From: Cryptomeria japonica
Taxonomy: Eukaryota > Streptophyta > Pinopsida > Cupressales > Cupressaceae
Direction: 5' to 3'
DNA: 64,000 nucleotides
NCBI RefSeq assembly: GCF_030272615.1
Contig: NC_081405.1
Span: forward strand, 22,484,047 to 22,548,046
A program made the position numbers and the translations under genes. Below the pieces are notes generated by a model. That model saw only the letters and a program-made list of their open reading frames with translations, made no database searches and had not been told where the DNA came from. Positions 1 through 12,500 of this stretch are shown one piece after another. Every line of letters starts with the position of its first letter. The stretch's first letter is position 1.

Positions 1-326
1 ATATGGTAATGATTGCTCTACGCCTGCTGCAGCAAATTACACTCTCACCAACAATGGCCATCTTATCTATACACTATAATTTAAAATGCATCATGCACAG
101 TCTAAAATCTAAGGAAATCTTGACCTGTCAAATTCAACGTCTCCATTGGAGTTAGCTACCCTTTCTTTATTACTTGTGTACTAATAATCAATACTATTTG
201 CCTTCACTTTCCTGAACAAGATTAGTTTCAGTGTAGTATTGGTGGGAAAAGCATTTATGAGGATAATGCAACGCAGAGTATTGAGCCAAAATTTGTGCAG
301 TTTGATTTGAAGGTGCAGTGGTGAGA

Positions 327-893
327 ATGGGGCGTGGTGTTTGCAATGCAGGAGGACAAAGCTCATTGGGCTACCTCTTTGGAGGAGCTTCTCTACCAAC
401 AGAAGATACTCCTGCAAACAATGGCAATAACAACAAACTAATTTCAAACACCCACATTACAGATACAGACACTCAAAATAGAGGAAAATCCAATACTGTA
501 AGATGTTTTGTTTTTGCTTCCTATTTATAAAAAAGCGTTTTCATTTAGAGACATTAAATTTCTACAGTTCATATTGAATTATCATGTTATTTTGAGATTA
601 TATTGTGTGAGATTGTTTTCATCAATGTTTCAAATCAAATTTCATGATTCATCGTCAAGATGCAATTGAGAGGGATCATAAAATTTGATCCGAAACATTG
701 ATACAAAAAAATTCTTACACAATACAATCCAAAAATAACACAATAATCATTTTCATTGCACTAGATTGGTTATTGAAGGCAACATGATTAGGAGACTGAG
801 CTTGATATCGTTTTGCAGAGGACTTCTATAAAAGTGCAGAGCGTACCAGGAGGAGATTCTTCTCTTGGCTATCTTTTTGGAGGACAGAAATGA
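327..893 (+). CDS. SP1L: SPIRAL1-like microtubule-localised protein, two exons, 81 aa
   Basis: Exon 1 is 327-497 (57 codons) and exon 2 is 819-893 (24 codons plus TGA). The intron has a GTAAGA donor at 498 and a TTTTGCAG acceptor ending at 818, phase 0. The N-terminus MGRGVCNAGGQSSLGYLFGG and the C-terminus VPGGDSSLGYLFGGQK are the paired end motifs of the SPIRAL1/SP1L family, with a short polar Asn/Thr-rich linker between. Family members bind cortical microtubules and control directional cell expansion; that role is inferred from the family. At 81 residues it is slightly shorter than typical members (about 100-120), the difference being in the linker. The start is the ATG giving MGRGV; upstream in-frame GTG codons are ignored. 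No neighbour is functionally related. Exon 2 is too short to be found by ORF length alone, but the motif match makes the model firm. Confidence 0.88.
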
Positions 894-969
894 GAAGCTG
901 TGCTCGTCGTATCATATTTCATGGTATATATTGAAATTGCTGCTTTGTCGATTGTTAACTTATGTGTGA

Positions 970-975
970 AATAAA
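970..975 (+). terminator. Putative poly(A) signal of the SPIRAL1-like gene
   Basis: AATAAA lies 77 bases after the stop codon, a usual distance for a plant near-upstream element. Assignment rests on position and hexamer only. Confidence 0.45.
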
Positions 976-1294
976 GGTTTGCCTAAGAAGGAAACGATGG
1001 CCTTTGTACATCTCATAGTGCAGAATTATTGTTCTTTAACTGCATTGAGATTTGTTTGTGGATAGTTTCAAACAATTCTGCAGACTATTGTTTCTTTATC
1101 TTGATGTATTTCTATACCTTTCATTCAAATATGTTTTCACTCTTCTCTCCTTTTTAGATCTCACTTTCAACTTTGTAATTATAAGTTTTGGTTTGAACTT
1201 TAATGTCAATTCCATGTCTTGAAATCTGAACTTGTGAATGTGAAAATTCAGACGTGAAGAGTTTATGTGGATTAAACAATTAAGAAGTTGTTTT

Positions 1295-3560
1295 CTCTGT
1301 CTTAATCAAGAATCAATAGTGATGCAGGATAATTTTGTGATTACTTAGGGGAGTCTAACTTTGCGATCATGTAGGGGAGGGGCCAATAGTTGGGCGGAGA
1401 TCTATTGTTAGTGTAGTTTTCAAGGTTTGTAACATATTTATACTACTAATTGTTAATAATTAATCTACATGTAAATCAACAAACGATCAAATGTGGGTTA
1501 AGATGGACCCTTAAAAGACATATGAGAATTTATGATTGTCATAAAAAATCATATATGCATTTATTAACAAGAGAAATAAATACATTTTCACTTCATATGA
1601 AAGGTCGTCACTACCCAATATAAGTGGGTCATTTATAAAATAAGATGCTTATATAAACAAGTATTGTTGTTTTGTGAAAAGATAATATTGTTATGTGTAC
1701 AATTACTTCGTTAGCAATGTATATGCATTTGAGTACATCATATTATACCTTGTTTTTTTTATCATGAATTATGAAAGGTTGTCAAAAACTTTTATGATAA
1801 TTTAAAGTTGAATATAAGTTGTATTTTAAATAATGATGTGTTGTTTTTATAACAATTTCAATGGTATTTTTGTGTTCAACTATTTGTTCATATGTGTTGG
1901 ATACAAAGGTTAGAGATAACAAGATTTATAGTTATAAAAAGATATTGAGATCATTTAGGTTTCTATGTCTTAATAAAGGATCACTACTGATGCAAATTAA
2001 CTTTGCGATTATGTAAGGGAGAGGGATCAATAGTTGGTTGGGGACCTATTGTTGGTGTAGTATTTGTGATTATAAGATTTAGTCTTGCAACATATGTATA
2101 TTGCATACTATTTTAATTAGATTAGCATGAGAAGGGCCCAAACCCACCACATTCCAACCATCAAGGCAAATGAAATGAATCTTACAAGAAGTCAGATTGA
2201 ACAAAAAAATAAAATTAAAAGTGTCTTAAAAGTAAATAGGAAAAGCACAAAAAAATGTAACAGAGAACCAACCAACAATTAACTATCATTAAAGGACTTC
2301 GGTCCCTTTCAAACCTGTCATTCTTTCTACAAAATATGCAAAGGATCTTTGAAGGAAACCTCATTGGTTGGGATAGAGGAACCAAAATCACCTTCAACCT
2401 ATGAGGGAAGTTGGGGAGTTCAATCAAGTACTTAGGTCTTTTATGAGCTTGTTGTAACATGATACTATGGGCCGAGAGCACTGCATCTCATCTTAACCAT
2501 TTTTTTTCTCTTTTGTACATTCTAGCTCCTACTAAAGAGCTTGAATACTGAGATTTGTATTTTTTACTAAGACCCTATAATACTCCATAAGCTCTAGGAT
2601 CTTCTTCATGAGGACCTCCTAATTCTCCTTTAAATTTGCAACTTCAATTTCTGGTTGACTATTCTTAGCCTCTTTTTCAATAACCTAAATCTCATGTGCA
2701 ATTACTCTCCATCTTTTAAATGTCTCTAACATTTTCTTATTTTGATCCCACGCCTTATTATGGAGGTTTTTCTCTAGCCACTTTTTATCTTTTTGAAGAC
2801 CAAATTCTCAAGAGTCTAAATCTTACTCTTGGCCTAATGTAATTGGGCCATCTGCCACTGAGAGAGTTCCATGTGGGTATCAAAAACTATACAAATCTCC
2901 TTTGTCTTCTCTTGTAATTTTAAATATAGAATGAATTGATTTTTAGTTGGTTTAAAAATGGGAACCTCTTCTGGCTCCATTGCATAGTGTCAATAATTAA
3001 TCCACATATAAAACAACAAATGATCAAATGTTGGTCTAGATTGACCCTCACAGGAACTTTATGAAAATATATAAATGTCATAGAAAATCATAAATACATT
3101 CATTAACAAGAAAAATATCTACATTTCCACTTCATATGAAATGTCATCACCATCCAATATAAGTAGGTCATCTATAAAATTAGATGCTCATATAAACAAA
3201 TATTGTTGTTCATGGAAAATACTATTCTTGTCAGTACAACTATTTGGGTACCAATGCATATGTGTTAGAATACTTCATAATATATATTTCTCCTATCACA
3301 AATATAAATGGTGAGCACAATAAATACTTTGCATTTTATCATGAACTATGAAGTGTTGTCAAAATGTTTTATTATTATTATTTAAAGTTGAATATAAGTT
3401 GTATTTTAAATAATAATGTGTTGTCTTTATAACAATAAATAGTACTTTTTTGCTCAACTATTTGATCATATGTGTTGGATACAAAGATTAGAGGTAAAAA
3501 AGATTTGTAGTTATCAAAAAGTATTGAGATCATTTAGATTGCCTATAAGTTATATTTTAA
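1295..3560. repeat. Tandem duplication of a ~670-bp unit, second unit interrupted
   Basis: Unit 1 is about 1295-1965. Unit 2 begins at about 1965, is broken near 2122 by a foreign segment, and resumes at about 2988 to 3560. Matching landmarks are the 'AGGGGAGGGGCCAATAGTTG' region (about 1372) against the related stretch at about 2010, and the 'CACTTCATATGAAAGGTC' region (1591) against about 3130. Identity by eye is roughly 75-80%. This is the outer part of the left arm of the long inverted repeat described separately. Confidence 0.7.
2122..2988. other. Foreign ~870-bp segment inside the second tandem unit
   Basis: The sequence is absent from the equivalent point of the first unit (near 1440-1450), so it is an insertion relative to unit 1. 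Read on the minus strand, from about 2980 down to 2490, it gives decayed coding-like sequence rich in Lys/Glu/Leu that would be helical, but no family is recognisable. No clear terminal repeats or poly(A) tail are visible. Confidence 0.45.
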
Positions 3561-4213
3561 ACAAGAACAAGTTGTTGTTTTAAAAAAAAAAAATTGTTTA
3601 ACTACTATGGATTTCATTATTAAATTTTAGTTGAATATTTAAAAATTAATTTAAAAAACACTTCTCACTAGACATGTTGATGTAGTGAGTTGTGTGATGA
3701 GTCACAATTTCAAACCTTAATTATTGATAAATAAGAGGTCATGTTCCATTTCTAAGAAAATGAAGTTCCTACAAAATCCTATGTTACTACATGCTCTAAA
3801 AGTTAGTCTGTGCCACTACTAGCCTCTATGTCCTAGTAGGTATATTTAATTATTTTATGACCTCTCATTTTTAAAATGTGATATAGGCTTTAATCTATCT
3901 ATAAATTAAAGTTTGAAGGTCTTTCTCATCATATAAATCAGTACATCAACACATCTAGTGAGAAGTGTCCTCAAAATATTTTCTCAAAGATTTGGTTAAA
4001 ACTTTATTATGGAATCCCTAGTAGTAGAACAAAACATATCATTCATAGTTAAATGGTCAAAATATCTTTTGTTAACCATAAATCTTGTTATCTTTAACAT
4101 TTATAACCAACACAAATGATTTAATAGTTTATTAAAAAAAAAAATTATCATTAGAAAAATAGTACATTTTCATTTAAAATCACATTCTTATTTAAAATAT
4201 AATTTATATGTAG

Positions 4214-4283
4214 GTTAAATGGTCAAAATATCTTTTGTTAACCATAAATCTTGTTATCTTTAATATTTATAACCAACACAAAT
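4214..4283. repeat. Short direct duplication within the right arm
   Basis: A ~70-bp block (TTAAATGGTCAAAATATC and following) occurs nearly unchanged at about 4050-4117 and again at 4214-4283. The near identity makes it one of the more recent changes in the foldback. Confidence 0.75.
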
Positions 4284-4599
4284 TATTTTAAGTGGTCATA
4301 GAAATGTTTTCGATAACTTTTCACATTTCATGTGTTGAAATGCAAGGTATCTATTGTACTCACAGTTTACATTTTTCATAGGACAAACATATAATATGAA
4401 GTACTCCAATGCATATATTTCCACCCCAACAATTGTACACATAAGAACAATTTTTTTATATATAAATGTTGGTGTAACTATTACATTACTATTATGTTAT
4501 GTAACTATTCTATTTATACAATTGCATTACAGTAAATCTCCTTCCTTCATGTACATATTGCTTCACATCTAACATTATAATCACCTTGATTGAAATGAT

Positions 4600-7020
4600 A
4601 TTCTTCATATGGTATAAAATATTGTGATAGGAGAGTATATCCACATGATTTCTAACCAGCTATGCTTTAGGCCAATCCAAGTAGGACTTGGGCAGAAGTT
4701 GGAGGATTTGAGCCATTTTGCTAAAGGTTTTTTATAAGGAGTGTGTGGATGGAATTTTGAAGGTTGTGTTGATTAATAGTTTACATTATAGATACAACTA
4801 CCAATCTACCATTTTTGTTGGTGTTTAAAATTTGGACATGATCATAGCAGTTTGGTAGAATGGATTGACATAGAATGATAAAAACTTGATATTCAATAGA
4901 TTCAATCGAGATAACTTTACATTCATGTGTATTGGCTTATAAAGCCATAATTCTCTTGTGTTAACTACCCTACGAGAAATAATTCCTATCAACTAACTCT
5001 AAACAACTAAATATTTATTTTATTTATTCTAATCTAACTAAAATCTAACTACAAATGTAATATTTCCCAACACAAATAGCATTCTTGAATGTTGGTGTAA
5101 AGAAATCTAAAGTTTTTTATTTGTACATTGATTTTATTTTTTGTAAAACCATAATAAAATATAAGGTCAAAGGATCAAACTAGAAGAAAGAGAACCAACT
5201 TAAATGATAATGGCATCTTAGGTTTGAATCTCTACCTAGTAGTGTAGAATTACATTTGTTTAAGAGATATTGTCATCCATTAATGTGTAGGAGATAACAT
5301 TGGAGATTTTATTCATTGAACATTTTATAATTTGATTGGCAAATAAAGGATTAGAAAGACGTGTTTTAGCTCAACCAAGAGACACATTTGTGTAGTTTGG
5401 TTTTTGCATTAATAGAATTTGAAAAGATGGTTGATAAAGGCCATCAAATGATGAATATTTGCATGTATTGATACATGTAGATAATGATGGTTCTTTAGAG
5501 GAGACATCTAGGATGACTGGGAAGTTGCTTGTTCTACTAGATGAAAGAAAAAAAAAGACTAGAAAGTTTGACAATTAAGAGAACTAGGGACATTGAATTT
5601 TTCAATCAAGAATTTGTCCTAGGCTTCAAACATATGTAAGAGAAACCACAACTCATCATGTGAAATTGGAAAAGAAAGGTTAGACCAATGCAATTTTAAG
5701 AGTGGATTTGAGCTTCCATAATGGTTCATTCAATGATTAGGTCTTAGTAGAAATTACATGCCACCATTGGCTGGAAAAATTAGAAACTATATTGAGAATG
5801 ATTTAAGTTATTAGTTCAAAATTCACTATTTTTTATTTTTCTGATTACCTTAAAGTGATAGTAGAACTATTTGTAGTAAAATTGCATTAATATGAGGAAA
5901 TAAGGTTTCACAAGATAAGAGTGGCTAGGTTATTATTTGAGTACAAAGACTTATAGATAGTAAGATATTTCCTTCTTTCAATTTCATAGTTTTGGATGAT
6001 TCATGCAACATGATGAAAAGAGTCAGTTCCTTGAAGAAGGGAAACAATGTTGAGTGTTGTTAAACACTTAAATAGTTCCAAAATTTGTGCGAGGTTAGAG
6101 GTCCTAAACTCATTGTTATCATCATGGCCAAGCAATTTGGTGCAATTCAAATTATTTTTAGAAATTTTTTAAGATACCAAGAAGTTTATATATCGTTTCT
6201 TAAATGTTTCAATCAAGTAATCTATCTTCTTACTATCGGTTCTTGGAAAATTCCAATTCAAAACATTAAAATAATTGTTAACTATCTTGTACATGGATTT
6301 ATCAATGTTGGCATTGCATCTTCAAATAGGTATCATTGGAATTTCAGAGCCATCCTTGTTACTAATGATGAGGCATTCAAAGAATCACATGCTTGTGTTA
6401 TTGGAGATATTAATGTAACATCCAATGGATAAAGTGTAATAGGGTTACTATGGAGGCTAGTTGAACTAGAGGATGGAGGATTTCCATCATCTTTGGATAG
6501 ATTCCCAATTTAAGATGGTGCTTTGCATAAGAAGAAGTTTTGGATTTAATTTATTTCTTAAATATTTCCTTGTAGTTGCTGACCAATTTGAATAATACAT
6601 GAATTTTGAAGTTTAATATTGGGAGTCAAGTAAGGGATTTGTTGTTGAGATCAATATAGATTTTTTCTCAAAGAGTTCACATGATTGTGATTGAGAATTA
6701 TAACCAAGTATGAGGGTCAAGTGACAACTTGGTGGATGATTGTTTAATAATTGAATGTGTGTGATTTGGGAGTTTGAGGAAAGGAGAACTCATGAATTCA
6801 GCTTAGAGCTACACCTTTACAAGGGTCACAAGGCAACTCGGCGGAGTTGGACATTTGATTCAAGTTTTGGTTCTTCAAGGAAATTTCTTCTAAAAAATAT
6901 GTATTCATTTTATGTAATTATAAATTTTTGTTCCTAGCCTTAAAGGGGTTCCCATGGCTAGGTGAAACTTGTATGTTTGGATGGTACATTTTTAAGAACA
7001 ATGTAATAAGGGGATAATTT
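4600..7020 (+). mobile_element. LTR-retrotransposon debris inside the foldback right arm
   Basis: The host repeat is interrupted here: a ~120-bp block at 4480-4600 recurs, diverged, at 7030-7160. The interior contains an LTR-like stretch at about 4840-5080 ending in TTTCCCAACA, and at 6740-7018 a segment whose reverse complement matches the minus-strand remnants at 8932-9330 and 52620-52920, ending in a PPT-like AATAAGGGG at about 7000. It is an old, broken fragment with no intact coding part. The edges are approximate. Confidence 0.4.
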
Positions 7021-7469
7021 TGGCATATTATATTATTGAACACTACATTATGTAATTGTTTTGTTTATACAATTTTGTTATAACTATTCTTACTTCTTGT
7101 ATATATTATTGCACATCTAATCTTTTAATCAACAAGTTTATGATATTATTGAATAAAAATAATATTTGTTTAGATGACACCTATTTTAAATAGCTATGAT
7201 ATTTTATATTAAACAAAGAAGTGCTGATTGTACTTGTTAATGAATCTATTTATAATTTTTTATATGGTGTTAATAAGTTCTCATGTGTTCATCTAAGCAT
7301 CCATCTTGATAAACATTTAGTTAGTTTTTGATTTACATATGAAATGAATTTGATAATATATACTTATAACTAAGTTGGAAGAATAAATTCTATAACCATA
7401 AATACTATACCAATAATAGGACCCCATCTAACTATTGGCCTTTCTCCCAATTTAATATAATTCTCTTTA

Positions 7470-8800
7470 TTTGTTTGTCCTCCTTTTTATAATATTTTTA
7501 TTTTACTTAAGAAGTGTGATGAGGGTTTTATCAATATACTATAATAGTAAAATTTGTATATATATGTTAAATTAATATTAGTTATGTGTTTATTTTGGGA
7601 TATTGGCAACTAATGTAATCTTCAGTCTTTAGTAAAGTTGAGCTTCTTCTTCCATGTCATTTTTTATTTGTTGACATATATTCTCACAGATTTATAATCT
7701 ATATCCATATATAAACATGTTTTGATACACTCACTCAAATCAAGAAGTTAACTATATGCCTATTTAAGCAACCATCTCCATATATTTTTTATCCACCTAG
7801 ATTTATTCATCACATCTCTTAAGTAAATGAGTAAGTACAAGATCAAACCTACATACATAGACTTGATCCTTGAATTTTTAAATTTTAAATTTAAATATTT
7901 GCCAACTCTTGCCCATCCTTTTCCTATCCGGAGTTGACTAAACATGCATTTGTAAGAATTATTGTTGTTGTTTTATTTAAAGGAATCTATTAGAATTTAT
8001 ATTACATACTTTAATCACTCTAGAATACTTTAATTAGAGAACCTAAAATGAATTAAAATATTGACAATCATTTTGGGACATTGGCATGCTTGAAGAGTTT
8101 TATCTTTAGCCATTAGGATGAATATAAGGATAACTTAATTATTCAAGGTCTACCTAGGAGATGTTTTTCTATAATGATACACTAACTCTCTAAAGGAATT
8201 TTATAAATACTCCCAATCTAGATAGTAGAACAAAAAAGGGTGAACTTGATAGACTTGGAAGTAGAAGAAAATAGTCATCCAAATCATTTCCATGGGTAGA
8301 GACCAAATATACACTCATAAAATCAACTTATAGAAAGACCTAATCCTTCATAGAGTTGATTGATTATTATAATCCCAAGGAAAGTATAAACAAATATTTA
8401 CCTTCTCTAGTCCTAATGCATTCAAATTTTAATGCCTATAGTAAATTTTTGCATCATCTTCTTATGTAGAGAGATAAGTGCTATCAACCTTCTTTGCATC
8501 AAACTCTATAATTAATATATTTTATGTCTTACTTCACAATATTCATTACCTAGAGCATTTTTATATTGATTAGTCAACATATATATTTCTTATGTCAATT
8601 AATTTTTTTATATAACACTTCTAGTTTTACAAAAGAATATTTTTTTCATTTATACATTTTGTGAATCCATATATTCTAACACAACCTAATTTATCTCTAG
8701 GATTTCTCATCAATATTTAGATTTTTTATCTATATAAGAATGACTTATTATCTACTTTTAGATTTTAACTCTAATCTAAAGGAGTAGAATGCTTGAGTGA
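7470..8800. repeat. Dispersed repeat, same family as 28760-31720
   Basis: There is no gene. The stretch matches 28760-31720 over most of its length (for example TTGAGCTTCTTCTTCCATG at about 7637 and about 30275, and AGTTGATTGATTATT at about 8352 and about 31282). It continues outward from the inverted-repeat arm, so the repeat family is several kilobases long. No long open frames or terminal motifs are recognised. Confidence 0.55.
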
Positions 8801-9500
8801 TTTATTTTATTCAAATATGGGAAGAACATTAATACAAAGAGGAGTGCAATTATAATGTAGTTGACATAGATGTGGAATGATCATAGTATCAAAAAACAAC
8901 AATAGAATAATTAGCTATAGTGATGCTAACATTCCCCCTTATTACATTGATCCTATAAAAATACATCCAATTCTCAAGTTCACCTAGTCAAGGGTCCCCC
9001 CCTTAATCCTTACACAACAAAACTTGCTAAATACATAAGATAAATATGTATTTTTGAGAAAATATTTCTTTGAAGAACCAAATCCTAAACCATGTGAAAT
9101 TACTCCATGCTACCTCATGACCCTTGTAAAGGTGTAGCTCCAAGCTGAATTCCCTAGTTCTCCTCTCCACCAAAACCTGAATCACAGATATCAAATTATT
9201 GAACAACTATCCTCCAAGTTGTCTCTTTACCCTCCCAAGGGTATAATTCTCAATCATAGTCTTGTGAACTCTCTAGGAAACCATCCATATTGAACCCTCC
9301 ACTAGACCCCTTCCTATCTCTAAAGATCATACTTCACAATACAAGTATTCTTTTGAATCTATTAGCATCTACAAGGAAAACTAAAAAGTAAACAAGAAAT
9401 TAAAGTCAAAAGCGCTTGTCAAGAAAAGCATCATCTCAGAGTAAGAAGCTAATTTGAGATGACAAAATTCCTCCATCCTTCAGTGCCACCAACCTCCAAG
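8800..9500 (-). mobile_element. Minus-strand LTR-retrotransposon remnant (LTR end, PPT, 3' internal)
   Basis: An LTR-type end GATGCTAACA finishes at 8931 and is followed by ATTCCCCCTT, the complement of a polypurine tract. The next ~550 bp match 52615-53110 on the same strand and 6740-7018 on the opposite strand. Only this end survives; it is a broken, old copy with no coding part. Confidence 0.5.
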
Positions 9501-12500
9501 GTATATTACCATGTATCTAGTCAATGTGTTATATGCTTCTTTAAAGGCCTCATCAGGTGTCCATTCAAATCATAACTATTTGATGATCCATTCAAACCTT
9601 TAAAGGTTCTCTCAAGTGTAGAATGGATGGCTTTAAAATCATACATAATATTTGACATATGTGTAGTCATGATCAATACATAATAGTGTTGATTTCAACC
9701 AATAAAGAGCCCATACACTAGTCAACCTTATACCTCCAATAATAAAACACACTCTTAAAATGAAATCCTTATATCTCCTTATAAAAAACTTACTTAACCA
9801 TTTACCCCTTGAAAACAAAAATATCATCTTCTTTACTAGATTAAAAGTATGTATTTAAAAGTGTTAACTTTCCATGCTAATATTTAGTCTTTCTCAAACC
9901 CCAAATTAATTCACAATTATTTTGTCTGTAATATCTCCACACATAGCTTTAGAAATGTGTCTCACTATGTAGCATATCATCAACAATGAAAGGCTTGAAT
10001 ATAAAGAATTTATGAGGCACTTACATGTTATCAAAACCTTGAAGATTCTAAATTAAGTGTCGCTATAGTCAATTTCTCTTTCACCATATTAGTTGTGCTC
10101 TCAAATTTCAAATCTAAGCCTTGAATTTGGATCAACAACATACTCTATCTCACATCCACTATCACACCTAGATTCTTTTATCACACATTGACTGCATACA
10201 TCAACATTGAATTTGTCAAACAATACAACTCACCAATACAACAAATGATTCAAGTCACATCCATTAGCTATGCACAATAGTTCCAAACACAGATACAACC
10301 AGATTGCACAAACTCATAGACTACATGATGAAAGGAGGATAGCATGATGGAGAAAACTCATAGCTTACATGATTGATAGATAAAAAATGCTTAATGATAA
10401 ATAAAATTTTTAACATTTAATTACTTCACAAAATAAAACTACAACATTATTCCAAACCCAAAAATTCTATTAACAAAACATTAGATTGATTTCCAAACCC
10501 AACAAAACACTATTAACATACTTTTTTCTACCATTCCTTGTCCAAATTCACTCCTATGACACTCAATGAAAAATATCCAAAGAGCCAAAGCAATCAAGTA
10601 TCCCTCTTCATGTTCGTAGATGAAACCCTCTAAAACTTGTATCGCTTTAACTTCCAATGGCAATGGCATTCAATATTATGGGCTTCTTCAAATATATAGT
10701 CATAACTTGATTTTTTATGGCAACTAAATCTCTTTGTAAATCTACTTACCGCTCTTGAAAGCCATATTCTCATGCAACATGTCTTGATGATGTCCATATG
10801 CTAATTATAAGCTTCGTTTTTTACAAAGATGTGAGGAAACTAATATAATTTGCATGTTTTGTCTTTCACACCTAGAAATTAGTAGTTCCTTTCCGTGATT
10901 TATTTATGAATGTTGTGGCCTCCATATGCAACGAATCAAATAGACTTTAGTGATTACATATTAGACTTTATTCTCCTTCCAACTTTGGTACGAAGATAAA
11001 CATAAAATAAATATAAAACCGAAAATGGTCTTTCGATTTTAAGATCTTGTGGCTATTTTTACAACTAGAACACATCAGGATAAAGACTAATTCCTATTCC
11101 ATCGCAATATCAAACATATTATGTTGGTCACTTAATATATTATCACTTTATGATAATATGGCCTTCAAAAGCCTACAATACAATCATATTTAGTAATTCC
11201 TATGTACCCATAACAACATTATTTTCTTGAAAGCATTTATTCTATCCCTAAGATAGAAAGAAATCACAAAAAATAACTCATTGTAGTAAATGGACAAGAA
11301 AAACTCAATAACTCTTGATTATTTTATTGAAAAGCTATTATACGATTTGATTTTTACATGAACAAAATCCAAAATACAAGAATATTGTTATGTAATAATA
11401 TACAAACATAAATCTTCACCCAACAACAAACAATAATCATTTTCCTCTACCCATTTTCATCTCCCAAAACCAACAACTTTACAAATGAAGCTCAACAACC
11501 TATATAACCAAGTATTGAATGTAAGAGAAAGTTAAGGCATATTAGAAATTAGAAACCCTAGCTTCATATTTTTTTTTTGGCATGATGACTAATTAAATTA
11601 GATTTTGAGGAGGCTAGAAAAGACATTCTTGCACTCAATCATGTCCAATTCTTAATTATAAAATTTAGTACAAGACAGAGGAAGATCACCCACAAAATGA
11701 TGATCCGAAATCATGATCTAAGGATGGGCTTGAGATAAAGATATGACAATAGACAAATTAAATGAGTGTGGGGCTTTATCTCCTCCCTTGAATCTATGTC
11801 AGAATGCATTCAAGATGCTTCTACAACTCCATTGATTAAGGAGAAGTGGTTGGGGTTCCAAGAACCAATGGCATTTCTACATTTATGTGTTGAAACCCTA
11901 AACTATCATTATGAATTTCATGTAGATTCGTCACACCAAGCCTTCACCATACTTTGGAGGATAGACACAAATGCAATTGTTTCAAATAGACCAATTGAGA
12001 CTAATAGATATCGACCAAATCCACAATTGCCGCATGTTTCATGAACACAAATCTCATAGATAGTTGTTCATTAGTTTTGAATTTATGAGAATTTGGAGCA
12101 ACCTTGTTTGATATTTACTCACATTTCCTAAGAATTTTTTTATGAATCTTAGTCCAGTTACCTATATTGTCGGCGAGTCGGCAGATGAGAATTGTAGAAA
12201 ACGTGCTTGAACCTTTATACCCTTTATGTGCCTTTCGACAAATTAGCGAACTTATTGCCAAAACGCACTTTCAAAAACACTTTACTTTCGACGGAATCAC
12301 TAGTTTAGGACAAATTTTGAGAGTTTTACAATTTGGAAAATTTGACTAGGGAAAAAAAAGTGGGGTAAATTCAGTGACGAAGAACATAAAGTCACTAGGA
12401 TGTAGGGGCTGATTATTCAACGACATTAAAAGGCTTAAGTTATTACTTAACTAACAAACAACTAGGGTCCCAAGTCAATTACAAATTAGAATAAAAGGAA

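Larger units (their letters stand above)
1965..7470. repeat. Very long decayed inverted repeat (foldback), centre near 3810
   Basis: The left arm (about 1965-2120 plus 2988-3720) reappears reverse-complemented on the right (about 3905-4460, then about 7150-7470). Anchors: 'CACTTCTCACTAGACATG' at about 3660 against its complement ending near 3970; 'TGTTGGATACAAAGATTAG' at about 3473 against about 4100; 'TACCAATGCATATGTG' at about 3250 against about 4405; and the block around 2000-2060 against about 7395-7450. The central loop is about 185 bp. Arm identity is roughly 70-75% by eye. The right arm is interrupted at about 4600-7020 by other repeats. A second genomic copy of the right arm lies at 17080-17161 plus 28712 onward. 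No transposase is visible. Confidence 0.65.
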
